Shown in pieces: positions 11,537 to 22,677 of a stretch of 64,000 nt of DNA. The stretch is taken from positions 84,864,616 through 84,928,615 of the forward strand of contig OZ038510.1 of the NCBI GenBank assembly GCA_964036315.1, read 5' to 3'. Position numbers and translations under genes: made by a program. Source of the DNA: Acanthosepion esculentum (lineage: Eukaryota > Mollusca > Cephalopoda > Sepiida > Sepiidae). The notes under the pieces were generated by a model. That model saw only the letters and a list, made by a program, of their open reading frames with translations, made no database searches and had not been told where the DNA came from. The first letter of the stretch is position 1. Every line of letters begins with the position of its first letter.

Positions 11537-11704
11537 CGACCAAGCATAGAAATGAATACAATATGTGAACCAGTAATAAGGATTGCCAGAGAAAAGCGAT
11601 GATAACAACAAAAATTGCAATATAAGCTCTGGTAAAATCATGTAATGATAACAGCAATATGTTACAATATGAGCACTGGTTAAAATGGTTGATAAAGACA
11701 TTAG
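11537..11704. other. Unassigned spacer with a short imprecise duplication
   Basis: GCAATATAAGCTCTGGT and ACAATATGAGCACTGGT recur about 55 bp apart. Nothing else is seen. Confidence 0.4.
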
Positions 11705-12050
11705 GTTTATAATACCCAGAAATTCATACACAGATGTCCTCAAGGACACATAGCACAGTAGATAAAGGCGTTGGGTAGATCCAGTGACAGGATCCAAATA
11801 GTGTGAGTTCAATACCCGGTTAAGGCAGTGGAGAACTTTCAGAGGGAAAAATTAACAGGAGATAACTGATAAACGACATCCATTAAACATGGCACGTGGA
11901 ACTAGAACAGTCTACCCCAATGAGCGAAATAAAGGGTTCAGTTTGACATTCCAACCAACGGCATACAACGGCCGAAACGTTGTAATAAATATGGCGACAA
12001 AGATGAGGACAATAGTCCGAATAATGTAAATAATGTACATATTTATGATG
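11705..12050 (+). mobile_element. tRNA-derived SINE, near full length
   Basis: The head reads AAGGACACATAGCACAGTAG and GATAAAGGCGTTGG, with a B-box-like GTGAGTTCAATACCCGG about 55 bp later. The body holds GGAGATAACTGATAAACGAC, CATGGCACGTGGAACTAGAA, CGAAATAAAGGGTTCAG and GGCCGAAACGTTGTAATAAA, and ends near ATAATGTAAATAATGTACAT. It aligns block by block with the minus-strand copy at 53520-53845. It is flanked downstream by unrelated tRNA-like monomers. A pol III promoter is implied by the two boxes; activity is unknown. Confidence 0.75.
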
Positions 12051-12087
12051 TTTGCAACTTCTAAGTTTTGCTTATAAAATCCCAATA

Positions 12088-12487
12088 TTAGCACTTGTGG
12101 TGTAAAGATTAACAAGATTGTCTCGCCATATCACTTAATACTGAATTCAATCCGCTTTGGTGCTCTATACTTATAGCCTTGTGCCACACCTAAGACTCGC
12201 TTAGAAAATCATTGAATACTTTGCTTGTCTTGTTAAATCAATTACTACCGAGTAGCGAGTTCGATACTCACTCGGCGCTCGAAACTCTTGGTCCGTTGTT
12301 ACGTCAAAGCGTTGCTTAGAAAATCACTATTTAGGCACTTCACCGTGGTGTAGTGGTTTCCAAACTTGTCTCGGTGGATCAATAAAGACTGAGTAGTGAG
12401 TTCGATCTCACTCGGTGCTCCACACTTTCATCCTTGTGCATGTCACATTCGGTAGCAACGTAAGTGCGCTGAAAAATCGCTGAATAT
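12088..12487 (+). repeat. Three tandem tRNA-like monomers related to the 138-bp family
   Basis: B-box-like blocks lie at 12143 (GAATTCAATCC), 12257 (GAGTTCGATACTCAC) and 12398 (GAGTTCGATCTCAC), with GTGGTGTAGTGG-type A-box heads at about 12096 and 12343. The middle monomer has lost its head, so spacing is 114 and then 141 bp. Tails with 'GCTTAGAAAATCA' match the complement of the tails in the 8275-9480 array. The orientation is opposite to that array. Confidence 0.7.
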
Positions 12488-12489
12488 CT

Positions 12490-13046
12490 ACAAGGTGCGA
12501 TGGGGACATGTCATCTAAATTCCACAAAATGAAAATAACACTGACATCTCATTTTAACAGATATATTTACCAAAATTACACAAAAATATCTTGAAATGCT
12601 AGAGTAAATTTATTCACTAAAATCGCAATTGGCTTAAACCACGGCATCCAGACGACTTCAGAATCTCCTGCAACGCTTCTGGGCAGTCTCCTTGTTTAAG
12701 TTGGTGAATACCGCCATAATCCTTGCCTTCAGTTCATCTTTGGTATTAAAAGGAATTTTGTTAGTCTGCTCCTTCAACTGCACCCCACACATAATAATTA
12801 AGACGGGTGCAGTCTGGGGAGTTAGGTAAACAGATGTAAGGGTTTATGTGGTCGCAGAATTGTGGGTCTCCTGCTTGTGTGGTATGGTGCAGAGTCCTGT
12901 TGCCGACATAGGGTCTTCCAGAATCCATCCTCTTAACCGCACTACCTCCTCACAGCACTTGATGCTGGCCTCCATGTTGAGGCTGGGGTCCTCACAAACA
13001 AATTCAGGAGTTCTTTTCTTATCAGAGTTTTCCGAACTGCCGTACC

Positions 13047-13047
<1 letters not shown>
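12490..13047 (-). mobile_element. Internally deleted mariner/IS630-like transposon, copy B
   Basis: Minus-strand reading gives 'NSDKKRTPEFVCEDPSLNME' (helix-turn-helix region), then with no central domain 'CRQQDSAPYHTSRRP' (second catalytic Asp region). After a frameshift comes 'CDHINPYICLPNSPDCTRLN' with 'YYVWGAVE' (third Asp region, SPD). The first catalytic Asp is missing. The 3' untranslated part and the terminus CAAGGTGC at 12490 align with copy A (CAGGGTGC at 1801). Both copies join the N-terminal and catalytic pieces in the same way, so the deletion predates their spread. It abuts a (TG)n tract at 13048, where the other terminus is lost. Confidence 0.75.

Positions 13048-13095
<48 letters not shown>
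13048..13095. repeat. (TG)n microsatellite
   Basis: About 23 TG dinucleotides between the mariner-like relic and a long palindrome. Confidence 0.95.
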
Positions 13096-13097
<2 letters not shown>

Positions 13098-13116
13098 GCA
13101 GCAAATTCTCTTTTAG

Positions 13117-13315
13117 GCATGTCTGATTAAATTAATTACAAACATTATGCTTATTTTTAGTATAATCTGTTCATATTCACGAATATTTTTTCGTGTATTA
13201 CAATCAAATAATTGCGTCATATGATTGTAATACTCGGAAAATATCCGTGAATATGAACGGATTATGCTAAAAATAAACAGACATAATGTTTGTAATTTAC
13301 TTAATCAGACATGCC
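13117..13315. repeat. 199-bp foldback (palindrome) I
   Basis: The left arm starts GGCATGTCTGATTAAAT and the right arm ends TAATCAGACATGCC. Between them TTACAAACATTATG pairs with CATAATGTTTGTAA, and CATATTCACGAATATT pairs with AATATCCGTGAATATG, through TGTATTACAATCA against TGATTGTAATACT. Only about 15 bp at 13208-13222 remain as a loop, and mismatches are few. It runs from a (TG)n tract to a (TA)n tract. No coding capacity. A foldback or MITE-like element is the natural reading. Confidence 0.85.
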
Positions 13316-13317
13316 GT

Positions 13318-13321
13318 TATA

Positions 13322-13380
<59 letters not shown>
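13318..13380. repeat. (TA)n microsatellite
   Basis: TA run with one C interruption, separating palindromes I and II. Confidence 0.95.
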
Positions 13381-13383
<3 letters not shown>

Positions 13384-13521
13384 AATATAAAAATGAACAT
13401 AGAAGTCAACACTTAGAGGCGACAGTCTGTTTCATGCTAGATGCAATCGTCAGGCAATTACATCTAGCATGAAACAGACTGTCGCCTCTAAGTGTTGACT
13501 TCTATGTTCACTTTTATATTT
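13384..13521. repeat. 138-bp foldback (palindrome) II
   Basis: The left arm contains CATAGAAGTCAACACTTAG and GACAGTCTGTTTCATGCTAG. The right arm is its reverse complement with almost no mismatch, ending TTCTATGTTCACTTTTATATTT. The loop is about 17 bp (13446-13462). The sequence right of it, GCTCTATCTCTGATATTGAG and CCCATAAATATAGCA (13529-13570), recurs near 53930-53985 and, diverged, near 61680-61700. The palindrome is therefore part of a longer repeated element. Confidence 0.85.
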
Positions 13522-13589
13522 ACACACGCTCTATCTCTGATATTGAGCACGTTATCCCATAAATATAGCACACTTTAAGACTATATTTC

Positions 13590-13593
<4 letters not shown>

Positions 13594-13634
<41 letters not shown>
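13594..13634. repeat. (TA)n microsatellite
   Basis: About 20 AT dinucleotides. No feature is seen in 13635-13764. Confidence 0.95.
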
Positions 13635-13637
<3 letters not shown>

Positions 13638-13764
13638 GAAATGGACTAAATCCGACAATTATTTTAATATGTTTTATTGTCGTACGTTATGTATATAGAC
13701 GCAAGTATTTAAGGAAATTCTTGGTAAAAGCTAAATGCTAACCAGTAGCGACCTTCATAATTAA

Positions 13765-13835
13765 AGTGGTTTAGCACTTCAGGCCATATGACAGTTCCGT
13801 ATAGGATACAGGTTCGATTCCTGTTGGAGGACGCA
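13765..13835 (+). repeat. tRNA-like fragment
   Basis: AGTGGTTTAGCACTTCAGG resembles an A-box and ACAGGTTCGATTCCTGT at 13809-13825 is a perfect T-arm (5-bp stem, TTCGATT loop). The 5' and 3' ends do not pair as an acceptor stem and no anticodon arm is convincing, so it is a pseudo-tRNA or SINE head and not a tRNA gene. Confidence 0.55.
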
Positions 13836-13914
13836 TATTTTCTATGGGATTTCTCGGATATTCAGGCCGGTCAATGTTGTTTAATACTGTTTATTCTAAA
13901 CAGAGCATTTACTG

Positions 13915-13916
<2 letters not shown>

Positions 13917-13974
<58 letters not shown>
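13917..13974. repeat. (TA)n microsatellite
   Basis: About 29 AT dinucleotides. The following 13975-14286 shows no recognisable feature. Confidence 0.95.
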
Positions 13975-13978
<4 letters not shown>

Positions 13979-14286
13979 TGCAATATTTGTTGGCAATTCG
14001 TGAATTGCTACAAAGGGAGGTGTAAATATAAAGGCACTTTAACAGATACAGTTGTAAGCAAAGCGTTTGCCCAACAGTGAAGCTGGCGTGACGTGGTGGC
14101 CAACTGTAAGCGATGGAAATAGAAAACAAATCCAAGAGGCTGTGAAGTCAATGATAGAGACGCGTATAGGCAAAAAGTAAAAGCTTTTGTCATGTTATGT
14201 GCAGTGACTGCATCTGAACGTAAGAGCACCACTTTGGGAAGCTCTTGAAACAAGGGCGTTCCTCGTGTCCACCTCACCTTGATTTC

Positions 14287-14907
14287 CCTTCTCTACTTTC
14301 CTACTCTCTTTCTTTTTCTTTCTTTCTTTCTTTCTCTTTCCGTTCTTTCTTTCTTTCTTTCTTGTTTCTTTCTTTCTTTCTTTCATTTCCGTTCTTTCTT
14401 TCTTTCTCTTTCCGTTCTTTCTTCCTCTCTTTCTTTCTTTCTTTCATCCATCATCTCTCATATATTTCATATTATCTACACGCTACTCCTTGTCTCATCT
14501 TGCATTTCTTTCATTTCCGTTCTTTCTTTCTTTCTCTTTCCGTTCTTTCTTCCTCTCTTTCTTTCTTTCTTTCTTTATTTCTTTCTTCCATCATCTCTCA
14601 TATATTTCATATTATCTACACGCTACTCGTTGTCTCATCTTGCATTTCTTTCATTTCCGTTCTTTCTTTTTTTCTCTTTCCTTTCTTTCTTCCTCTCTTT
14701 CTTTCTTTCTTTCTTCCATCATCTCTCATATATTTCATATTATCTACACGCTACTCCTTGTCTCATCTTGCATTTCTTTCATTTCCGTTCTTTCTTTCTT
14801 TCTCTTTCCTTTCTTTCTTTCCGTTCTTTCTTTCTTTCTTTCTTTCTTCCATCATCTCTCATATATTTCATATCATCTACACGCTACTCCTTGTCTCATC
14901 TTGCATT

Positions 14908-14962
<55 letters not shown>

Positions 14963-14970
14963 CATTCTAC
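14287..14970. repeat. (TTTC)n array with a 134-bp higher-order unit
   Basis: TTTC runs are interrupted by an identical 60-bp spacer (CATCATCTCTCATATATTTC, then CACGCTACTCCTTGTCTCAT). The spacer occurs four times, at about 14451, 14591, 14719 and 14852 (spacings 140, 128, 133). The array ends in a pure TTTC run of about 60 bp. The + strand is almost entirely pyrimidine. All three + frames are open across it, which is a composition effect. Confidence 0.9.
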
Positions 14971-15319
14971 ATCACTACATCTTACAAAAGAAAAAACGGC
15001 ACCACTAGACAGAAATCGACGCTGTATCATATTTTGATTCCTATCGGTCGGAACAATTTTTCAAATTGGACTGGCGCCAAATTTAAATAATACATGAATT
15101 GATTTATTTTTTTAAAGGCCCACTCAAGAAACATTCTATCACTTCGTCGTATTTTAAGACTTTTCTTGTTGATGTATTTTTCTTTAGCATCGAAAAACTG
15201 GTTAATATTCACGGCTTTTATTTGCTATTCATATTTTTCTTCTCTCCTTTGTCACCAGTTTTCTCTTCGCCATCTTCATTCTTCCTTTACAGATTCTTTT
15301 TCTACTTCTTCATTATTCA
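14971..15319. other. Spacer between pyrimidine arrays
   Basis: Ordinary AT-rich sequence to about 15230, then increasing TTC content. A related stretch (TTTATTTGCTACTCATATTT and TTTCTC...GTCATCTTCATT) precedes the second array near 22678-22745, so the two TTC arrays share their left flank. Confidence 0.6.
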
Positions 15320-18300
15320 TATTTAACCATCTTTTTCTTCTTTTTTTTCTTCTACTTCTTCTTCTTCATTGTTTCTTTTAGCCACCCATTTCTTCTTCTT
15401 CTTCTTCTTCTTCTTCTTCTTCTTCTTCTTCTTCTTCTTCTTCTTCTGCATCTTTATTCTTTTTAGCATTTTTTTCTCCATCTTTTTCATTACTGCTTTT
15501 AGATTTTTTTCTTCTTCTACATAGTTCCTTTTAGCCATCTTTTTCTTCTTCTTCATCATTTTTTTCAGCCCTATTCTTCTTCATTATTCCTTATAGACTT
15601 TAATTTCTTTTTCTTCATTATTCCTTTTCTTCTTCTTCTTTCCTGCTTTATTATTCCTATGAGATTACTTCTCCTTCTTTATTCTTTTTAGCCTACTTTT
15701 TCTTCCGCTGTTTCTGTTGTTTCATTATTCCTTTCAGCCATCTTTTTCTTCTTCTCTGCTTAATTATTCCTTTTAGCCTTCTTCTTCTTCTTCATTATTC
15801 CTTTTAGCCTTCTTCTTCTTCTTCATTATTCCTTTTAGCCTTCTTCTTCATTATTCGTTTTAGCCTTCATCTACTTCTTCATTATTCCTTTTAGCCTTCT
15901 TCTTCTTCTTCATTATTCCTTTTAGCCTTCTTCTTCTTCATTATTCCTTTTAGCCTTCTTCTTCTTCATTATTCCTTTTAGCCTTCTTCTCCTTCTTCAT
16001 TATTCCTTTTAGCCTTCTTCTTCTTCATTATTCATTTTAGCCTTCTTCTTCTTCTTCATTATTCCTTTTAGCCTTCTTCTTCTTCTTCATTATTCCTTTT
16101 AGCCTTCTTCTTCTTCATTATTCCTTTTAGCCTTCTTCTTTTTCTTCATTATTCCTTTTAGCCTTCTTCTCCTTCTTCATTATTCCTTTTAGCCTTCTTC
16201 TTCATTATTCCTTTTTGCCTTCTTCTTCTTCATTATTCCTTTTAGCCTTCTTCTTCATTATTCCTTTTAGCCTTCTTCTTCATTATTCCTTTTAGCCTTC
16301 ACCTGCTTCATTATTCCTTTTAGCCTTCTTCTCCTTCTTCATTATTCCTTTTAGCCTTCTTCTTCATTATTCCTTTTAGCCTTCTTCTTCATCATACCTT
16401 TTAGCATTCTTCTTCTTCTTCATTATTCCTTTTAGCCTTCTTCTTCATTATTCGTTTTAGCCTTCTTCTTTTCTTCATTATTCCTTTTAGCCTTCTTCTT
16501 CATTATTCGTTTTAGCCTTCATCTACTTCTTCATTATTCCTTTTAGCCTTCTTCTTCTTCTTCATTATTCCTTTTAGCCTTCTTCTTCTTCATTATTTCT
16601 TTTAGCCTTCTTCTTCTTCATTATTCCTTTTAGTCTTCTTCTTTCATTATTCCTTTTAGCATTCTTCTTCTTCATTATTTCTTTTAGCCTTCTTCTTCTT
16701 CTTCATTATTCCTTTTAGACTTCTTCTTCTTCATTATTCCTTTTAGCCTTCTTCTTCTTCTTCATTATTCCTTTTAGACTTCTTCTTCTTCATTATTCCT
16801 TTTAGTCTTCTTCTTCATTATTCCTTTTAGCCTTCTTCTTCTTCATTATTCCTTTTAGCCTTCTTCTTCTTCATTATTTTTATTTTAGCCTTCATCTTCT
16901 TCTTCATTATTCCTTTTAGACTTCTTCTTCTTCATTATTCCTTTTAGCCTTCTTCTTCATTATTCCTTTTAGCCTTCTTCTTCTGCTTCATTATTCCTTT
17001 TAGCCTTCTTCTTCTTCTTCATTATTTCTTTTAGCCTTCTTCTTCTTCTTCATTATTCCTATTAGCCTTCTTCTTCTTCTTCTTCATTATTCCTTTTAGC
17101 CTTCTTCTCCTTCTTCATTATTCCTTTTAGCCTTCTTCTTCATTATTCCTTTTAGCCTTCTACTTCTTCATTATTCCTTTTAGCCTTCTTCTTCTTCTTC
17201 ATTATTCCTTTTAGCCTTCTTCTTCTTCATTATTCCTTTTAGCCTTCACCTTCATTATTCCTATTAGCCTTCTTCTTCTTCTTCATTATTCCTTTTAGCC
17301 TTCTTCTTCATTATTCGTTTTAGCCTTCATCTACTTCTTCATTATTCCTTTTAGCCTTGTTCTTCTTCTTCATTATTCCTTTTAGCCTTCTTCTTCTTCT
17401 TCATTATTCCTTTTAGCCTTCTACTTCTTCTTCATTATTCCTTTTAACCTTCTTCTTCTTCATTATTACTTTTAGCCTTATTCTTCTTCTTCTTCTTCTT
17501 CGCCATTATTCCTTTTAGCCTTCTTCTTCATCTTCATTATTCCTTTTAGCCTTCTTCTTCTTAATTATTCCTTTTAACCTTCTTCTTCTTCTTCATTATT
17601 CCTTTTAGCCTTCTTCTTCTTCATTATTCATTTTAGCCTTCTTCTTCCTAATTATTCCTTTTAACCTTCTTCTTCTTCTTCATTATTCCTTTTAGCCTTC
17701 TTCTTCTTCATTATTCCTTTTAGCCTTCTTCTTCTTCATTATTCCTTTTAGCCTTCTTCTTCATTATTCGTTTTAGCCTTCTTCTTCATTATACTTTTTA
17801 GCATTCTTCTTCTTCTTCATTATTCCTTTTAGCCTTCTTCTTCATTATTCCTTTTAGCCTTCACCTTCTTCATTATTCCTTTTAGCCTTCTTCTCCTTCT
17901 TCATTATTCCTTTTAGCGTTCTTCTTCTTCTTCATTATTCCTTTTAGCCTTCTTCTTCTTCATTATTCCTTTTAGCCTTCTTCTTCTTCTTCATTATTCC
18001 TTTTAGCCTTCTTCTCCTTCTTCATTATTCCTTTTAGCCTTCTTCTTCATTATTCCTTTTAGCCTTCTACTTCTTCATTATTCCTTTTAGCCTTCTTCTT
18101 CTTCTTCATTATTCCTTTTAGCCTTCTTCTTCTTCATTATTCCTTTTAGCCTTCACCTTCATTATTCCTTTTAGCCTTCTTCTCCTTCTTCATTATTCCT
18201 TTTAGACTTCTTCTTCATTATTCCTTTTAGCCTTCTTCTTCTTCATTATACCTTTTAGCCTAATTCTTCTTCTTCATTATTCGTTTTAGCCTTCATCTAC

Positions 18301-21245
18301 TTCTTCATTATTCCTTTTAGCCTTCTTCTTCTTCTTCATTATTCCTTTTAGCCTTCTTCTTCTTCATTATTTCTTTTAGCCTTCTTCTTCTTCATTATTC
18401 CTTTTAGTCTTCTTCTTTCATTATTCCTTTTAGCATTCTTCTTCTTCATTATTTCTTTTAGCCTTCTTCTTCTTCTTCATTATTCCTTTTAGACTTCTTC
18501 TTCTTCATTATTCCTTTTAGCCTTCTTCTTCTTCTTCATTATTTCTTTTAGACTTCTTCTTCTTCATTATTCCTTTTAGTCTTCTTCTTCATTATTCCTT
18601 TTAGCCTTCTTCTTCATTATTCCTTTTAGCCTTCACCTTCTTCATTATTCCTTTTAGCCTTCTTCTCCTTCTTCATTATTCCTTTTAGCGTTCTTCTTCT
18701 TCTTCATTATTCCTTTTAGCCTTCTTCTTCTTCATTATTCCTTTTAGCCTTCTTCTTCTTCTTCATTATTCCTTTTAGCCTTCTTCTCCTTCTTCATTAT
18801 TCCTTTTAGCCTTCTTCTTCATTATTCCTTTTAGCCTTCTTCTTCTGCTTCATTATTCCTTTTAGCCTTCTTCTTCTTCTTCATTATTTCTTTTAGCCTT
18901 CTTCTTCTTCTTCATTATTCCTATTAGCCTTCTTCTTCTTCTTCTTCATTATTCCTTTTAGCCTTCTTCTTCTTCATTATTTTTATTTTAGCCTTCATCT
19001 TCTACTTCATTATTCCTTTTAGACTTCTTCTTCTTCATTATTCCTTTTAGCCTTCTTCTTCATTATTCCTTTTAGCCTTCTACTTCTTCATTATTCCTTT
19101 TAGCCTTCTTCTTCTTCTTCATTATTCCTTTTAGCCTTCTTCTTCTTCATTATTCCTTTTAGCCTTCACCTTCATTATTCCTATTAGCCTTCTTCTTCTT
19201 CTTCATTATTCCTTTTAGCCTTCTTCTTCATTATTCGTTTTAGCCTTCATCTACTTCTTCATTATTCCTTTTAGCCTTGTTCTTCTTCTTCATTATTCCT
19301 TTTAGCCTTCTTCTTCTTCTTCATTATTCCTTTTAGCCTTCTACTTCTTCTTCATTATTCCTTTTAACCTTCTTCTTCTTCATTATTACTTTTAGCCTTA
19401 TTCTTCTTCTTCTTCTTCTTCTTCATTATTCCTTTTAGCCTTCTTCTTCTTCTTCATTATTCATTTTAGCCTTCTTCTTCATTATTCTTTTTAGCCTTCT
19501 TCTTCTTCGTTATTCCTTTTAGCCTTCTTCTTCTTCTTCATTATTCCTTTTAGCCTTCTTCTTCTTCATTATTCCTTTTAGCCTTCTTCTTCTTCTTCAT
19601 TATTCCTTTTAGCCTTCTTCTCCTTCATTATTCCTTTTAGCCTTCTTCTTCATTATTCCTTTTAGCCTTCTACTTCTTCATTAGCCTTTTAGCCTTCTTC
19701 TTCTTCTTCATTATTCCTTTTAGCCTTCTTCTTCTTCTTCATTATTCCTTTTAGCCTTCTTCTTCTTCATTATTCCTTTTAGCCTTCATCTACTTCTTCA
19801 TTATTCCTTTTAGCCTTCTTCTTCTTCTTCATTATTCCTTTTAGCCTTCTTCTTCTTCATTATTCCTTTTAGCCTTCTTCTTCATTATTCCTTTTAGCCT
19901 TCTTCTTCTTCTTCATTATTCTTTTTAGCCTTCTTCTTCTTCATTATTCCTTTTTGCCTTCTTCTTCATTATTCCTTTTAGCCTTCTTCTTCTTCTTCAT
20001 TATTCCTTTTAGCCTTCTTCTTCTTCATTATTCCTTTTAGGCTTCTTCTTCTTCATTATACCTTTTAGCCTAATTCTTCTTCATTATTCCTTTTAGCCTT
20101 CTTCTTCTTCTTCATTATTCCTTTTAGCCTTCTTCTTCTTCTTCATTATTCATTTTAGCCTTCTTCTTCATTATTCTTTTTAGCCTTCTTCTTCTTCATT
20201 ATTCCTTTTAGCCTTCTTCTTCTTCATTATTCCTTTTAGCCTTCTTCTTCTTCATTATTTCTTTTAGCCTTCTTCTTCTTCTTCATTATTCCTTTTAGCC
20301 TTCTTCTTCTTCTTCATTATTCCTTTTAGCCTTCTTCTTCATTATTCCTTTTAGCCTTCATCTACTTCTTCATTATTCCTTTTAGCCTTCTTCTTCTTCA
20401 TTATTCCTTTTAGCCTTCTTCTTCTTCATTATTCCTTTTAGCCTTCTTCTTCATTATTCTTTTTAGCCTTCTTCTTCTTCATTATTCTTTTTAGCCTTCT
20501 TCTTCTTCTTCATTATTTCTTTTAGCCTTCTTCTTCATTATTTCTTTTAGCCTTCTTCTTCTTCATTATTCCTTTTTGCCTTCTTCTTCATTATTCCTTT
20601 TAGCCTTCTTCTTCTTCTTCATTATTCCTTTTAGCCTTCTTCTTCTTCATTATTCCTTTTAGCCTTCTTCTTCATTATTCCTTTTAGCCTTCTTCTTCTT
20701 CTTCATTATTCTTTTTAGCCTTCTTCTTCTTCTTCATTATTCCTTTTTGCCTTCTTCTTCATTATTCCTTTTAGCCTTCTTCTTCTTCTTCATTATTCCT
20801 TTTAGCCTTTTTCTTCATTATTCCTTTTAGCCTTCTTCTTCTTCATTATTCCTTTTAACCTTCTTCTTCTTCTTCATTATTCCTTTTAGCCTCCTTCTTC
20901 TTCTTCATTATTCCATTTAAACTTCTTCTTCTTCTTCATTATTCCTTTTAGCCTTCTTCTTCTTCATTATTCCTTTTAGCCTTCTTCTTCATTATTCCTT
21001 TTAGCCTTCTTCTTCTTCATTATTCCTTTTAGCCTTCTTCTTCTTCTTCATTATTCCTTTTAGCCTTCTTCTTCTTCATTATTCCTTTTAGCCTTCTTCT
21101 TCTTCTTCATTATTCCTTTTAGCCTTCTTCTTCATTATTCCTTTTAGCCTTCTTCTTCATTATTCCTTTTAGCCTTCTTCTTCATTATTCCTTTTAGCCT
21201 TCTTCTTCTACTTCATTAATCCTTTTAGCCTTCTTCTTTTTTAGC
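15320..21245. repeat. (CTT)n-CATTATTCCTTTTAGC minisatellite, about 200 units
   Basis: From about 15740 the sequence is a chain of units (CTT)n + CATTATTCCTTTTAGC, with n from 2 to 6, so unit length steps by 3 bp (about 21-33 bp). The left 400 bp are a less regular form with a pure TTC run at about 15388-15447. Variant units (ATCTACTTC, CACCTTC, CCTATTAGC, GCGTTC) mark long internal duplications. Each unit ends in a pyrimidine tract plus TTTTAG, which looks like a 3' splice site. The + strand is more than 80% pyrimidine by eye. No gene is supported. Confidence 0.9.
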
Positions 21246-21870
21246 ATTTCTTATTCTTTTTCTTTTTACACTTCTTTTTCTTATTCTTATTTTGTATTAT
21301 TATTCATTTTAACCATTCTTTTCTTTTTCTTCTTTTTCTTCATCTTCTTTTTTGTTCTTTTTAGCCTTCTTTTTCTTCTTCTTCTTCATCTTCAGCTTCG
21401 TTACCCCTTTAGCGATCTCTTGTTTCTTCTTTTTCCTTTTCTTTTTCTTCTGCTTCATTCTTGTTTTAGCCTTCTTCCTCTTCTTTTTTGTTATTCCTTT
21501 TTCCGTCTTTTTTTCTTCTTTATCTGTGTTATACTTTCTACCCTTCTTTTTTATTCTTATTCTTCTTTTTCTTCCCCTTCGTTATCCCTTTTATCCATGT
21601 TTTCATCATTTTCTTCTTTTTCTTTTTCTTCGCCTTTGGTATTCTTTCTTTTTTTTTTTTTCTTTTTATTATATTCCTTTTAGATTTCTTCTTCTCCACA
21701 TTTCTTATTGCTTTTATTCTTCTTTTTGTTCTACTTCTTCTTCTGCTTCTTCTTTTTCTTTGCCTTTTTTTAATTCCTTTTAGCTTCCTCCTTCGCCCTC
21801 GTTTTTTTACTAATTTTACTCCTTTTAACTTTTTTCTTCTTGTTCAGATTCCTTATTCCTTTTAACCTTC
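21246..21870. repeat. Degenerate pyrimidine-rich margin of the TTC array
   Basis: Irregular TTC/TTTC-rich sequence without clear units. The + strand is open in three frames with Phe/Leu/Ser-rich peptides (143, 125 and 87 codons). This follows from composition and does not suggest genes. Confidence 0.7.
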
Positions 21871-22677
21871 TTGTTCTTGTTCTCCAAGACTTAAGTTTCT
21901 TTCTTTCTCCTCGACCTCATCTCACCTTCTTAAGTCCTATGATTGTGCGAAGGCGCATCACGCTGTCTTCTCAGGAGTACTTCAGTCTTACACAAGACCC
22001 GTTTACCCTTTCAATGAATTGTTGGATGTGGCCTCTTTATTAATTTCCGAAAATAATCATAACCTTGAGTTGGAGTAAAATAAAAATAAAACAAGAAACA
22101 AAAACTAAACAAAATTGTGAAGCATCTAATTCAGACGCTTTCCTCTGTCATTACTAACAAGTGTGTGCAGGATGCTGGCGTGACTTGCTTTTAAGAGGCC
22201 GCTATATCTTGTCAACTGCCAACTGACTACTGCAGACAGCTGATTATATAACGGAGGAGCTATTTACAAAATACAAAAAGACTATTGGCGGGAATTAGTC
22301 TCGCATGACCTGTACTAATAGAATCAGTTATCAGACGTAAAAATGTCTGCAGCAGAAGGTGAAGGAAGGTATACTCTTGGCGTAAATCAATTTAGACTTC
22401 TTAACATGAGAAAGATAAGCGCTTTCAAAGTTAAATGCTTTTGTACGTCACAGAAAACTGTTGGAAGTGTTAGGTAAACCTTGGGAAGGATATTAAAATA
22501 ATTCAGAACATATATTGGCATCAATCCACTTACAAATTGATAGGAGATGAATTTAGTAAATATAAAAAAAAGAAAGAGATGAAAAAAGCAACAAGATTTG
22601 GAAATTCGAAACAGGATCTCATCTGGAACAAAGAAGAAGAGATTGTGTCTTACAATTTATGAAAACATATCACGTCT
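21871..22677. other. Island of ordinary sequence between TTC arrays
   Basis: Mixed composition, about 800 bp. I see no coding family, tRNA-like box or transposon terminus. Confidence 0.4.

Noticed and set aside
13765..13835. A functional tRNA gene
   Set aside because: The T-arm is good, but the ends do not form an acceptor stem and there is no clear anticodon arm.
14245..15090. Open frames of 281, 252 and 172 codons rich in Phe, Leu and Ser
   Set aside because: All three + frames are open through the same (TTTC)n sequence. This is composition, not selection for coding.
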